From positions 20,633-84,632 of the forward strand of contig NZ_ACVP01000025.1 in the NCBI RefSeq assembly GCF_000175635.1: 64,000 nucleotides of DNA, given 5' to 3'. The notes beneath the pieces were generated by a model. It had not been told where the DNA came from. It searched no databases and saw only the letters and a list, made by a program, of their open reading frames with translations. This document shows, piece after piece, positions 16,742-24,394 of the stretch (the first letter of the stretch is position 1; the number at the start of each line of letters is the position of its first letter). A program made the position numbers and the translations under genes. Source of the DNA: Corynebacterium tuberculostearicum SK141 (GTDB lineage Bacteria; Actinomycetota; Actinomycetes; Mycobacteriales; Mycobacteriaceae).

Positions 16742-17083
16742 ATGAAGCGTATTTTCCGGCAATTGCTCGCGGACGAAGAAGGCACCTTCGATATCGAAAC
16801 CGGCCAGCAGCCTCGCACCGGGTTCGCCTATAACCCCACCGGGAAAGCGCTGCTGCGGGTGACGGAGCCTACCCCGGCCGCGGTGAGCAAGGCCTTGGCC
16901 TTAGCCAGGGAACACGGCGCGCGGTATCTCGGCACATGGCGCCAGCCGGAGGGGCCGCTCGTCTTCCTCGCCACGGCCGTAACCCACGATGAGTCCGTGG
17001 CCCGCGAGCGCGTTGCCGCCACCGGCCAACGTGCCTATTTCGACCTGGAGCGCTGCCGCACCATCACCGTCAATGCTCACTAG
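16742..17083 (+). CDS. Conserved-looking small protein of unknown function
   Basis: A 113-residue soluble protein with no signal peptide and no family I recognise. It has an N-terminal acidic stretch, a central helix (AAVSKALALAREHG) and several beta-like strands (RYLGTWR, PLVFLATAV). Base composition and codon use match the genome. The start is supported by a -10-like TACGCT 8 nt upstream. It is followed by a truncated copy of the gene at 19564 and probably formed a pair with that gene before the island at 17.1-19.5 kb was inserted. Confidence 0.6.
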   Translation: MKRIFRQLLADEEGTFDIETGQQPRTGFAYNPTGKALLRVTEPTPAAVSKALALAREHGARYLGTWRQPEGPLVFLATAVTHDESVARERVAATGQRAYFDLERCRTITVNAH

Positions 17084-17169
17084 ACTGGGCTCCCATGGGA
17101 TTAAAAGATGCACTTGCCCGGCTAACCGGCGCACAGTCCCCGCGCCTGGCGCGCCCCGATTCCACCTGA
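17081..17169 (+). pseudogene. Truncated 5' copy of the 125-residue gene at 19564
   Basis: TAGACT (17081-17086), an 8-nt gap, ATG 17095 and 24 codons closely match the same region of the intact gene at 19550-19636: both begin MGLKDALARLTGAQ. Protein similarity stops after about 23 codons, at the edge of a non-coding repeat, where a TGA closes the frame. Most differences between copies are at third codon positions, which points to an old or imported duplicate and not an assembly artefact. Confidence 0.75.
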
Positions 17170-17271
17170 CTTAGGCCATTTTAGTGCGGAACAATCCCAC
17201 CCCACCGTCAAATACCACCAGGTAGCAGTGTCAAGAGAAACGTTACTCACCCACACATGACCTAAGTCGGG
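17165..17271 (+). repeat. Short repeat with 11-bp inverted ends, left copy
   Basis: The stretch is bounded by CCTGACTTAGG (17165-17175) and CCTAAGTCGGG (17261-17271), inverted repeats matching at 10 of 11 positions. From 17181 to 17268 it matches 19459-19545 in the same orientation, at somewhat under 90 percent identity by eye. No coding frame is seen. It could be a small non-autonomous mobile element or the debris of a duplicated insertion-sequence end. Confidence 0.6.
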
Positions 17272-17280
17272 AAGCGCCAG

Positions 17281-17761
17281 CTAACCCCGTAAGTATTCGG
17301 CCGCCGCGGCGGCAAGTTCCTCTGGGGCCTCGCTGACATCCAGCACGATGCCCGCTTCCCCCGGCTGCAGTTCCTCGAGTGTCTCGAATTGCGAGTCCAG
17401 AAGGACGACCGACATGAAGTTGCCCAGAGCGCTGACTCATGCGCTCCTTGAGCAGCTCATAAGAGCCGTGCAGGCCCACAAAGATCGTATCGATGATGTC
17501 GCGGTGGGAGCGCTTGAGCGCGGAGCAGCCCACAATGGCACCGGCGTCCTGGTCCGCGAGAAAGCGACCTAAGGACTCGAGCCAGGGCTTGCGGACGGCG
17601 CCGTCAAGGGCCTGCACCGAGGCCGTCTTCTAGATGTTCGCCGCCGGATGCATATCGTCCCCATCCCGAAAAGGCAGGCCGGTGCGCTGCGCCAGCAACT
17701 CCCCGACCGTGGACTTACCGCAGCTCGAGACTCCCTTGATCACCACGTGCTTGCGCATCAT
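17281..17761 (-). pseudogene. gntK: Gluconokinase, broken by a stop and a frameshift
   Basis: The minus strand encodes a recognisable gluconate kinase in pieces. AAGGAGGG precedes ATG 17761. The P-loop is GVSSCGKSTVGELLAQ and is followed by FRDGDDMHPAANI, then a TAG that replaces a Glu codon at about 17630. The same frame continues as PWLESLGRFLADQ, AIVGCSALKRSHRDII and ELLKERM. After about 17430 a one-base shift moves the rest (FMSVVLLDSQFETLEELQ and onward) to another frame, which ends at 17281. Two independent lesions in an otherwise full-length gene mean it is not functional. Gluconokinase makes 6-phosphogluconate. Confidence 0.88.
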
Positions 17762-17790
17762 CCCTCCTTGCAGCATTCCACCAAATCGAA

Positions 17791-17818
17791 CGCGCTGCGC
17801 ACTGCCTGACGCAGCGCG
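17791..17818. terminator. Hairpin after the small secreted protein gene
   Basis: A perfect 9-bp GC-rich stem CGCGCTGCG/CGCAGCGCG (17791-17799 and 17810-17818) with a 10-nt loop lies about 50 nt past the stop of the gene at 17867. The T-run is weak on the minus strand, so it is a possible terminator only. Confidence 0.45.
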
Positions 17819-17866
17819 ATTCAACGCAACATGACGCAACCACCGTGCGGCTCGATAAAGCGCGGT

Positions 17867-18253
17867 TTAACCCAGCGGCGCGTACATGAGGTTCGCGCGC
17901 TGCACCTCGCCGCGTGTGGTCGGGTCAAAGGTCGCGCACAGGGCAGCCGCCACGTAGCGCACGCCACCCACCGGAGCAGAGGAGCCGACCCGCTCGGCGC
18001 AGTTCTGCAAGGCCGGCAGGCCGATGTCGTCGCCCGGCGAAGTCATGGAGAAGAAGGACGCGGCCATCATGGTGTCACCATCGGCACGCACATACTCGGA
18101 AGAGCCCTTGATGGCCTGCCAGGCAATAGCGCCAACGGGGTCGGTACGGAATTGGTCCCGCTCTGTCTGGGTCAACTCGGCGTTGGCGGCGGGTACGGAC
18201 AGAGATGCGACGAGGAACGCAGCGCATGCTGCGAGGAAAGAAGACTTTTTCAT
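17867..18253 (-). CDS. Small secreted protein of unknown function
   Basis: A 128-residue protein with a clear Sec signal peptide: KKSS, a hydrophobic core (FLAACAAFLVASLSV) and a likely cut after PAANA. The mature part of about 104 residues holds two Cys (LQNCAERV and AALCATFD) that could form one disulphide. It is the only intact gene between a dead gluconokinase and IS remains, so it may have arrived with the island or may be a survivor of it. I do not recognise the family. Confidence 0.7.
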   Translation of the reverse strand: MKKSSFLAACAAFLVASLSVPAANAELTQTERDQFRTDPVGAIAWQAIKGSSEYVRADGDTMMAASFFSMTSPGDDIGLPALQNCAERVGSSAPVGGVRYVAAALCATFDPTTRGEVQRANLMYAPLG

Positions 18254-18300
18254 AGCAATATTGTATCCCCGTGCATTGGGGTTGTCCTGGTATTCCTTCG

Positions 18301-18510
18301 CTATTGTCCAGAGGAACCGCTTGTTGCGCGAAGGATGGAAGCGCGCAGCTGGCGTATCTCAGTGGCCCCACGCGGCAGCACCCCCAGCAGGCTAGCACCG
18401 GCAGCCACGAGATTCGTTACGACCTCAGCCAGGCTCGCCGCGCCAACGGGGGCTGGCCGCCAATCATGGGCGCCGTTGTCCCAGCCGAGGCTTGTGTCCA
18501 GATCTGGCCG
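18301..18510 (-). pseudogene. 3' remnant of an unidentified gene
   Basis: An open frame without a plausible start reads SLGWDNGAHDWRP, then AASLAEVVTNLVAAGASLLG and ends at TAG 18301. It looks like a real C-terminal tail of about 65 residues, with an amphipathic helix and normal codon use, whose front has been replaced by the IS remnant at about 18500. I cannot assign the parent protein. Confidence 0.4.
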
Positions 18511-19458
18511 TGGGCGTAGTCTTCACCGGGTTTTCCCGCCGCCAGGTTTCAATCACCTCAGGCACGGTGGAGGTTTCACCGACAAAATGTAGTGCAGACC
18601 TGCATCGATGAGTGCTTGCTTGTTCGCCGCTGAAACCATGCCCGCATCGGCAACGACGGTAACCTCGTCGAGCTGGTAGGCATCTTGGAACCGTGTGATC
18701 ATCGGTAGCATCGTGTGGGTTTATGCCGAGTTGCCAGCAAACGCACCCACATGCAGTGGAAACCCGGTGGCATCAGTAAGCAGCCCGACAAGGTTTTGTG
18801 GCTCCACACGATGCTCTTTGGAAAATAGGGGTTTGCGAAGCTCATCAGGAGTATCGGCTTCAAAGTACAAGATGGTCACGTCGTACAAGATAAATGCGCC
18901 TGGCCCAATACCTGCATTATGGGCCAACGCTTGAGTTTGTATCTCCCCGAACGATTCGGTGGCGAAGGAGGAACGACGCCTCTGGATGGTGCGGTAGCTT
19001 GCGCTGGTGATGCCAACCTCGGCAAGAGTCTCGATGAAATCCAGCTTTGAGCTGGGATGGATGATCCGGGCACGCACCAGAACACGAAGCACCGGATCAT
19101 CGCCGCTTGCTGCTGCAAGGCCTAGCTCGTTGAAACACGCATCAATACAGTCCAGCAAGTATCCAGCCCGCTGACCGGCTACCGGCAGCGGGTTGGAAAC
19201 ACTGCCTGTTGCCGGTGGGGTGTGTGTAACCTCGCCGAAGTCCATTGCGAGTTGGTCACCATCGACGATGCGTTGAGCCTCAGCCCGCAAAAGCGCAAGC
19301 TCAGACTCTGAATGCGCTGAGCCGATATGCTTCATTCTTTTCGCACTTTTGCGTTCAGAGAACACCACGTGCACCGCTATCGGTCCTGAGGCGGTCTTGA
19401 CGGTGCGAATATAAGGACTCACCAAAATCAGACTACTGAACACCCCGGAACTACCCAC
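18490..19458 (-). pseudogene. Decayed IS1634-family transposase
   Basis: The intact front runs from GTG 19458 to a TAA at about 18721 (245 codons), with FILYDVTILYFEAD carrying the first catalytic Asp. The same frame continues past the stop as THTMLPMITRFQDAYQ and VTVVADAGMVSAANKQAL (second Asp). Two further one-base shifts are needed to read VPEVIETWRRENP and GEDYAHGQIWTQ, and homology then ends near 18490. The C-terminal part with the catalytic Glu is missing; intact members are roughly 450-550 residues. One nonsense codon, two frameshifts and a deletion make this a dead insertion sequence. Confidence 0.85.
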
Positions 19459-19548
19459 TTAGTGCGGAAAAATCCCACCCCACAAACATAACCACCAGGT
19501 AACAGTGTCAAGAGTGACGTTACTCACCCGCCCATGACCTAAGTCAGG
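19457..19548 (+). repeat. Short repeat, right copy, next to the 125-residue gene
   Basis: This is the direct counterpart of the left copy (17181-17268 matches 19459-19545). It keeps the right inverted end CCTAAGTCAGG (19538-19548) but the left end is replaced by CACTTAGTGCGG at the IS boundary. It leads straight into TAGACT, the -10 of the following gene, so it probably carries that gene's upstream promoter sequence. Confidence 0.6.
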
Positions 19549-19563
19549 TTAGACTAAGGACTT

Positions 19564-19941
19564 ATGGGATTAAAAGACGCCCTCGCCCGACTTACCGGCG
19601 CGCAGCCCCCGCGCTTAGCTCACCCCGATTTCACCGCCCCCACCGCACGGGTAGAAAAACTGGAAATCCACACCGCCGGCCCGCTTATCATCGTCGTCAC
19701 TGACCAACCCGGCGCGGAGGTATTGCTGGAGGTAGCCCGCGCCCGCGAGTCAGTTACATTGGCCTCTCCCACCACGACGGTGCATTTTCCCGCCGTGAAA
19801 AAGGATGCCTTGCCCATCAAAGATCCCCGGCGCGGCTGGGTCATTCCGCTTACGCCCGCGCTTGCCGACGCCCTCGTAGACAACCTCCCCTACCCCGGCG
19901 ACTATGAACTTTCCCCCGCCCTAGCCGTGGTGGTCGAATAG
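19564..19941 (+). CDS. Hypothetical protein, 125 residues
   Basis: A soluble, beta-rich protein with no signal or membrane segment. Residues 30-70 alternate strands (VEKLEIHTAGPLIIVVTD, EVLLEVARA) and suggest a small all-beta fold; no family is recognised. TAGACT at 19550-19555 lies 8 nt before ATG, so the message is probably leaderless. A truncated copy of its first 24 codons lies 2.4 kb upstream at 17095. The carbonic anhydrase gene follows after 19 nt with its own ribosome site, so the two are likely one transcript. Confidence 0.65.
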   Translation: MGLKDALARLTGAQPPRLAHPDFTAPTARVEKLEIHTAGPLIIVVTDQPGAEVLLEVARARESVTLASPTTTVHFPAVKKDALPIKDPRRGWVIPLTPALADALVDNLPYPGDYELSPALAVVVE

Positions 19942-19960
19942 CTGCCTTGAAAGGACTGAC

Positions 19961-20500
19961 ATGCTGCTTTTGCCTTGTGCCGGAAAGAAGCCGCGCATCC
20001 ACCGCAGTGCGTGGATTGCTCCTAACGCCACCATCATTGGTGATGTAGAAATCGGCCCGGATTCCTCCGTCTTTTATGGCAGCGTACTGCGCGGCGACGT
20101 GGGCGCAATTCGCATTGGCTCTAGGTGCAATATTCAGGACAATTGCGTCTTCCACGTAGAAGAGGACACGCCATGTGTACTAGAAGATGATGTCACGGTG
20201 GGACACATGGCAATGGTCCATGCCGCGCACGTGGAGGCAGGTTCCCTGGTGGGAATGTCCTCTTCGCTGCTCTCGCGCTGCACTATTGGCACCGGCTCGC
20301 TCATCGCGGCAGGCGCCGTGGTACTGGAAGGAACCGCCATTCCACCACGCAGCCTTGCCGCCGGCGTGCCAGCGAAGGTGCGCCGCGAGCTCAGCCCGGA
20401 AGAGTCACAGGCCTTCATCGCGCATGCTGCCCGCTACGTGGACTGCGCGCGCAGCCAATCCGATGCGGCGTTGAGCCTGGATGAGGTCACCTTTGATTAA
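19961..20500 (+). CDS. Gamma-class carbonic anhydrase-like hexapeptide protein
   Basis: A 179-residue left-handed beta-helix trimer protein. Hexapeptide repeats run from ATIIGDVEIGPDSSVFYG to LVGMSSSLLSRCTIG. The three zinc-ligand His positions are filled: one in NCVFHVEE and two in VGHMAMVH. Family members convert CO2 and bicarbonate, although many bacterial ones show low activity or act as acyl-group carriers. GAAAGGA precedes ATG by 5 nt. Its stop overlaps the stop of the convergent membrane gene by a few bases. Confidence 0.88.
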   Translation: MLLLPCAGKKPRIHRSAWIAPNATIIGDVEIGPDSSVFYGSVLRGDVGAIRIGSRCNIQDNCVFHVEEDTPCVLEDDVTVGHMAMVHAAHVEAGSLVGMSSSLLSRCTIGTGSLIAAGAVVLEGTAIPPRSLAAGVPAKVRRELSPEESQAFIAHAARYVDCARSQSDAALSLDEVTFD

Positions 20501-21150
20501 AGGGAAAGCACGCCCATGAGGATGAGGAAGACCGCTACAAGGTAGCCGCCAAAAAGCGCCACCTGGGTCCTATTGGCGCGCGCCGCGGCAAAAAGACGAC
20601 CGGCGGCCGATTCGGGATGGGCGCGCACCACCGCAATAAAAAGACCACAGATAGTGGGCAGGGACAGAGCCAGGCTGGCGTACCACACCAAACCGCCGTA
20701 CTGAGCGGCCGGAGCGATATCTTCGGTAGCCAGGTGCATGAGCCCGTAATAAAACGGCACCGAAGTCAGCGATTGCACCACGCCCATAATGAAACCGATG
20801 ATTGCGGTTAGTAGCGATGGAGTACGCAACGGCTCGAGCAGCCGATTTACCAAGGCATTGGGCTGGCCTTGAGAGCGCCACGAGCCAAACCCCACCGCGA
20901 TGCCTACTGCGACAAGTACCCAGCCGGCAACGGGCGAGCTCAAAATGGCCTCGATCTGGTCTTTTACTCCCAGCAGCACAAACATCACCACGGCCGCCGC
21001 GGCGAGTACTCCCATCCAGTCTCCTATCACCACTAAGGAGGCAATGCGCCGGTACTTGCCGCGGGGCAAGATGATGCCAATGGCCACGAGGATTCCGATG
21101 AGTAAGGCATTGACGGAATCCAAGAGGGCAAAACTAACGGCGTGGAGCAT
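20497..21150 (-). CDS. Six-helix membrane protein, SfLAP/GAP-like
   Basis: A 217-residue integral membrane protein with about six helices, starting directly with a helix carrying DSVNALLIGILVAIGIIL. The pattern (D-S-x-N in helix 1, a charged loop LPRGKYRRIASLV, then GDWMGVLAAAAVVMF) resembles the sulfolipid-1-addressing/GAP family linked in mycobacteria to export of cell-wall lipids. Assignment is tentative. ATG 21150 is chosen because TAGACT lies exactly 7 nt before it; a longer frame from 21201 has no such support. Confidence 0.65.
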   Translation of the reverse strand: MLHAVSFALLDSVNALLIGILVAIGIILPRGKYRRIASLVVIGDWMGVLAAAAVVMFVLLGVKDQIEAILSSPVAGWVLVAVGIAVGFGSWRSQGQPNALVNRLLEPLRTPSLLTAIIGFIMGVVQSLTSVPFYYGLMHLATEDIAPAAQYGGLVWYASLALSLPTICGLFIAVVRAHPESAAGRLFAAARANRTQVALFGGYLVAVFLILMGVLSL

Positions 21151-21267
21151 GCCGGTCAGTCTACCGCCCCATGCCGCCATCGCCGATACGCCTGAGGGCA
21201 CAAGACCTATATCTCACGAGTAGCTTCCTATGGTCCACCGCACAGGTCTTTGCGCACATTCCGTATT

Positions 21268-21327
21268 TTGCGTACACTATGCAATGTTTCGCACGGGGTG
21301 CAAATTTCTCCCCGCGGATTCTATATT
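21268..21327 (+). promoter_or_regulatory. Promoter region of the MMPL-TetR operon with possible operators
   Basis: A near-perfect inverted repeat TTGCGTA-CAC-TATGCAA (21268-21284) overlaps a -10-like TACACT. A second, weaker one joins GCAC and GTGC (21291-21301). TATATT at 21322-21327 is another possible -10, giving a leader of about 50 nt that ends in AGAAAG before ATG 21382. The TetR-type gene at the end of the operon is the natural ligand of these repeats (inference). Confidence 0.45.
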
Positions 21328-21381
21328 CACTGTCACCTGCGTGCAGAGCACTGTACGCATACTGCACAAGAAAGCACTTTT

Positions 21382-23760
21382 ATGTCTAAATTCCTCTACC
21401 GGCTAGGTAGCTGGTCCTACCGCAAGGTGTGGCCCTTCCTAGCCTTTTGGCTCATCGTCTTGGTGGCCATGGCGGGACTTACCGCCGGCTTTGCCAAGTC
21501 CCCTAACCCTAATTTCTCCATGCCGGAGATGGACTCCACCACCACCCAAGACAAGATGATGGAGCGCTTCGGCCAAGATACCGATGCCATGAGTGCACCC
21601 GAAGGCACCGTGGTCATCCAAGCACCGGAGGGAAAGACCCTCGCCGATAAGCAGGTAGCCGGCGAGATAGATGACCTCCTTGGCGAGCTCAAGGACACTG
21701 GCGCACTCAAGGACCAGGGCAAACTGGTCAGCCCGGTGATGGCTGCAGCCGGTATGGAAAAGCAAATGGGCGAAAAGATGAAGGCCCAGCACATGCCAGA
21801 CGAGCAGATTCAAAGGAACCTGCAGCAGCTCTCCCCTCTGAGCGAGGATAAGTCCACCGGCACCGTCACCATCACCTTTGATGCGGAAACCGTCATGGAC
21901 ATCCCAGAAGAGGACATGGCCAAGGTCACGGACGTACTCAATAAGTACGACGAGGGCGACCTCACCGTGAAGTACCAGGGCAATGCCTTTAGCTCCGCCG
22001 GTCAAGAGATGGGTGGCAGCGCCGAGATTATCGGCCTCATCGTCGCCGCAATCGTGCTGCTGATCACCTTCGGTTCCTTCGTGGCCGCTGGTATGCCGCT
22101 AATTTCCGCCATCATCGGCGTAGGCATCGGCATCCTCGGCGTGCAGGTATCCACGGTCTTTACGGATACCATCTCCGATATGACCCCGACGTTGGCCTCC
22201 ATGATTGGCCTGGCCGTCGGCATCGATTACGCGCTGTTTATTGTCAACCGCTTCCGCAACGAGCTCATCACCTCCTCTGGCCTCAACGATCTTTCGCCAA
22301 AGGAACTGGCCCAAGAGCTCAAGAAGATGGATAAGGCCACCCGTGCCCACGCCATGGGCATGGCGCTGGGCACCGCGGGCGGTTCCGTTGTCTTCGCCGG
22401 CACCACCGTGGTCATCGCCTTGGCCGCGCTGACCATTATCGGCATCCCGTTCCTGGGCACCATGGCCATCGCTGCTGCGGCTACGGTCATCATCGCCGTA
22501 CTGGTTGCCAATACCTTCATCCCCGCCCTGCTGGGGCTCTTGGGCACCAAGATCTTCGCCGGCCGCGTGCCTGGCCCCAAGGTTCCAGACCCAGAGGACG
22601 AAAAGCCCACCATGGGCCTGCGCTGGGTTCGCCGCGTGCGCGCCCACCCGTGGCTGCACCTTATCGCGGGTGTCGTCTTGCTGGGCATCCTGGCCGTACC
22701 ATTTGCCCAGCTGCGCCTGGCCATGCCCACCGATGGCACCGCAAAGCCCGGCACCCCACAGCGCGAGGCCTATGAGATCACGGCAGACGCCTTTGGCCCT
22801 GGCCGCAATGCCCCGATGATCGCGTTCGTTGATGTGGCCGATGTCCCTGAGCAGGACCGCATGCCGGCCTTCCAGGATCTCCTGCGGGAGATCAATGGCA
22901 ACGACGGCGTGGAAAACGCTCAGATCGTGCAGACCACGGACAACGGTGATGCTGCGCAGATCATGATCACTCCTACCACCGGCGCAACCGATGAGGAAAC
23001 CACCGAAACCCTTAACCACCTGCGCGATTACCAGGGTGAGTTTGAAAAGACCGGCGGTTCCTACGGCATTACCGGTATCACCCCGATTTTCGATGATATT
23101 TCTGAGCGCCTCAATAACGTGCTCATCCCATACGTAGCCATCGTGCTGGGCCTGGCCTTCATCGTCTTGATGCTGGTCTTCCGCTCCATCTGGGTACCGC
23201 TCATCGCCGCGGCCGGCTTCGCTTTGTCGATGGCCGCGACCTTCGGCATCACCGTGGCCATTTGGCAAGAAGGCATGTTCGGCATCGTCGACGACCCACA
23301 GCCGCTGCTTTCCTTCCTGCCCATCATGCTCATCGGCCTTACCTTCGGCCTAGCCATGGACTACCAGGTCTTCTTGGTGACCCGCATGCGTGAGGGATTT
23401 GTCAATGGCAAGACGGCCGGCAACGCCACCTCGAATGGCTTCAAGCACGGCGCCCGCGTGGTCACGGCCGCGGCCCTCATTATGATTTCCGTCTTCGCCG
23501 CCTTCATCTTGATGGACGAGCCGTTCATTAAGACCATGGGCTTTGCCCTGGCTGCGGGCGTGCTTATCGACGCCTTCGTGGTCCGCATGATGATCATCCC
23601 AGCCACCATGTTTGTGCTGGATAAGAAGGCATGGTGGTTCCCGCACTGGTTGGATAAGAACACCCCTAACATGGACATCGAAGGCGAGGCCTTGCACTCT
23701 GACCGCGAGGAACTCCTGCGCGCCCAACGAGAGAAGGTAGGCGAAGCACACCGTGACTAG
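21382..23760 (+). CDS. MMPL family RND-type exporter
   Basis: A 792-residue exporter of the MMPL/YdfJ group with twelve helices in two blocks of six, each preceded by a large outside loop (about residues 40-200 and 480-580). The proton-relay Asp-Tyr pairs are seen in GLAVGIDYALFIVNRF and GLTFGLAMDYQVFLVTRM. Relatives export mycolate precursors, lipids or drugs by proton exchange. ATG 21382 follows AGAAAG and starts the first basic-helix segment; an upstream extension in frame has no family match. The TetR gene overlaps its 3' end by 8 nt, which suggests induction by the exported compound more than housekeeping trehalose-monomycolate transport. Confidence 0.93.
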   Translation: MSKFLYRLGSWSYRKVWPFLAFWLIVLVAMAGLTAGFAKSPNPNFSMPEMDSTTTQDKMMERFGQDTDAMSAPEGTVVIQAPEGKTLADKQVAGEIDDLLGELKDTGALKDQGKLVSPVMAAAGMEKQMGEKMKAQHMPDEQIQRNLQQLSPLSEDKSTGTVTITFDAETVMDIPEEDMAKVTDVLNKYDEGDLTVKYQGNAFSSAGQEMGGSAEIIGLIVAAIVLLITFGSFVAAGMPLISAIIGVGIGILGVQVSTVFTDTISDMTPTLASMIGLAVGIDYALFIVNRFRNELITSSGLNDLSPKELAQELKKMDKATRAHAMGMALGTAGGSVVFAGTTVVIALAALTIIGIPFLGTMAIAAAATVIIAVLVANTFIPALLGLLGTKIFAGRVPGPKVPDPEDEKPTMGLRWVRRVRAHPWLHLIAGVVLLGILAVPFAQLRLAMPTDGTAKPGTPQREAYEITADAFGPGRNAPMIAFVDVADVPEQDRMPAFQDLLREINGNDGVENAQIVQTTDNGDAAQIMITPTTGATDEETTETLNHLRDYQGEFEKTGGSYGITGITPIFDDISERLNNVLIPYVAIVLGLAFIVLMLVFRSIWVPLIAAAGFALSMAATFGITVAIWQEGMFGIVDDPQPLLSFLPIMLIGLTFGLAMDYQVFLVTRMREGFVNGKTAGNATSNGFKHGARVVTAAALIMISVFAAFILMDEPFIKTMGFALAAGVLIDAFVVRMMIIPATMFVLDKKAWWFPHWLDKNTPNMDIEGEALHSDREELLRAQREKVGEAHRD

Positions 23761-24352
23761 TCTGCGCGAAGAAAAGAAGCGAGCTACGCGTCAGGCCATG
23801 GCCGATGCGGCAGCGCGCCTCGTCCTCGACGGCGGTGCCGAAGCCGCCACGGTCTCCGGCATCACCGCGACCGTCGGGGTCTCCCCGCGCACCTTTCACA
23901 ACTACTTCTCCTCGGTGGCTGATGCGCTACTGTCCTTTAGCACCGATGTGCTTGCCAAGTTTTCCAAGGAAGTACCCACTGTCTTTCCTAATTCATCCAT
24001 TTCTGAATTCCTCGAACAAGTAACGCTCGATGCCACCGAAAACGAGGGCAAAGAGCTACATTCTTTTACCTCTCTTTTCACCATTGGCGAGGCTTTAGAA
24101 AACTTGAGCCATACCTCGAAAGAGCGCCAACAATTCCAAGTCGCAGCTGACCAAGTTTTGGAAACTTTCCACCAACGCGCCCCGGATAAGTCGCGCTTTG
24201 AAATCGCGGTCATTCTCCAAGCGTGTGCGGGTGCCAGTGCGATGAGCATGAAAGAAATCCACCGCCGCTCCCAGGCCGAAGAATCACTGGACGCTCACAC
24301 AAAGCATGAGATAGTTCGCACAGCCTTTGCCACCGTGCGTGCCATCGACTAG
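23753..24352 (+). CDS. TetR family transcriptional regulator
   Basis: A 199-residue regulator. The N-terminal helix-turn-helix (about residues 8-55) has the TetR pattern TVSGITATVGVSPRTFHNYF. The ligand domain is all-helical and shows no close subfamily. GTG 23753 lies inside the end of the MMPL gene, so both are made from one message and the repressor probably controls its own operon. The likely target is the inverted repeat at 21268-21284. Confidence 0.92.
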   Translation: MTSLREEKKRATRQAMADAAARLVLDGGAEAATVSGITATVGVSPRTFHNYFSSVADALLSFSTDVLAKFSKEVPTVFPNSSISEFLEQVTLDATENEGKELHSFTSLFTIGEALENLSHTSKERQQFQVAADQVLETFHQRAPDKSRFEIAVILQACAGASAMSMKEIHRRSQAEESLDAHTKHEIVRTAFATVRAID

Positions 24353-24394
24353 CTAGCCTAATGGGCGCTTTAATCCGTATGCTCGGCAATAGTT

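Noticed and set aside
22099..23268. 389-codon open frame antisense to the MMPL gene
   Set aside because: Mirror frame of a conserved membrane protein; extremely rich in Gly, Asp and His as expected for a shadow.
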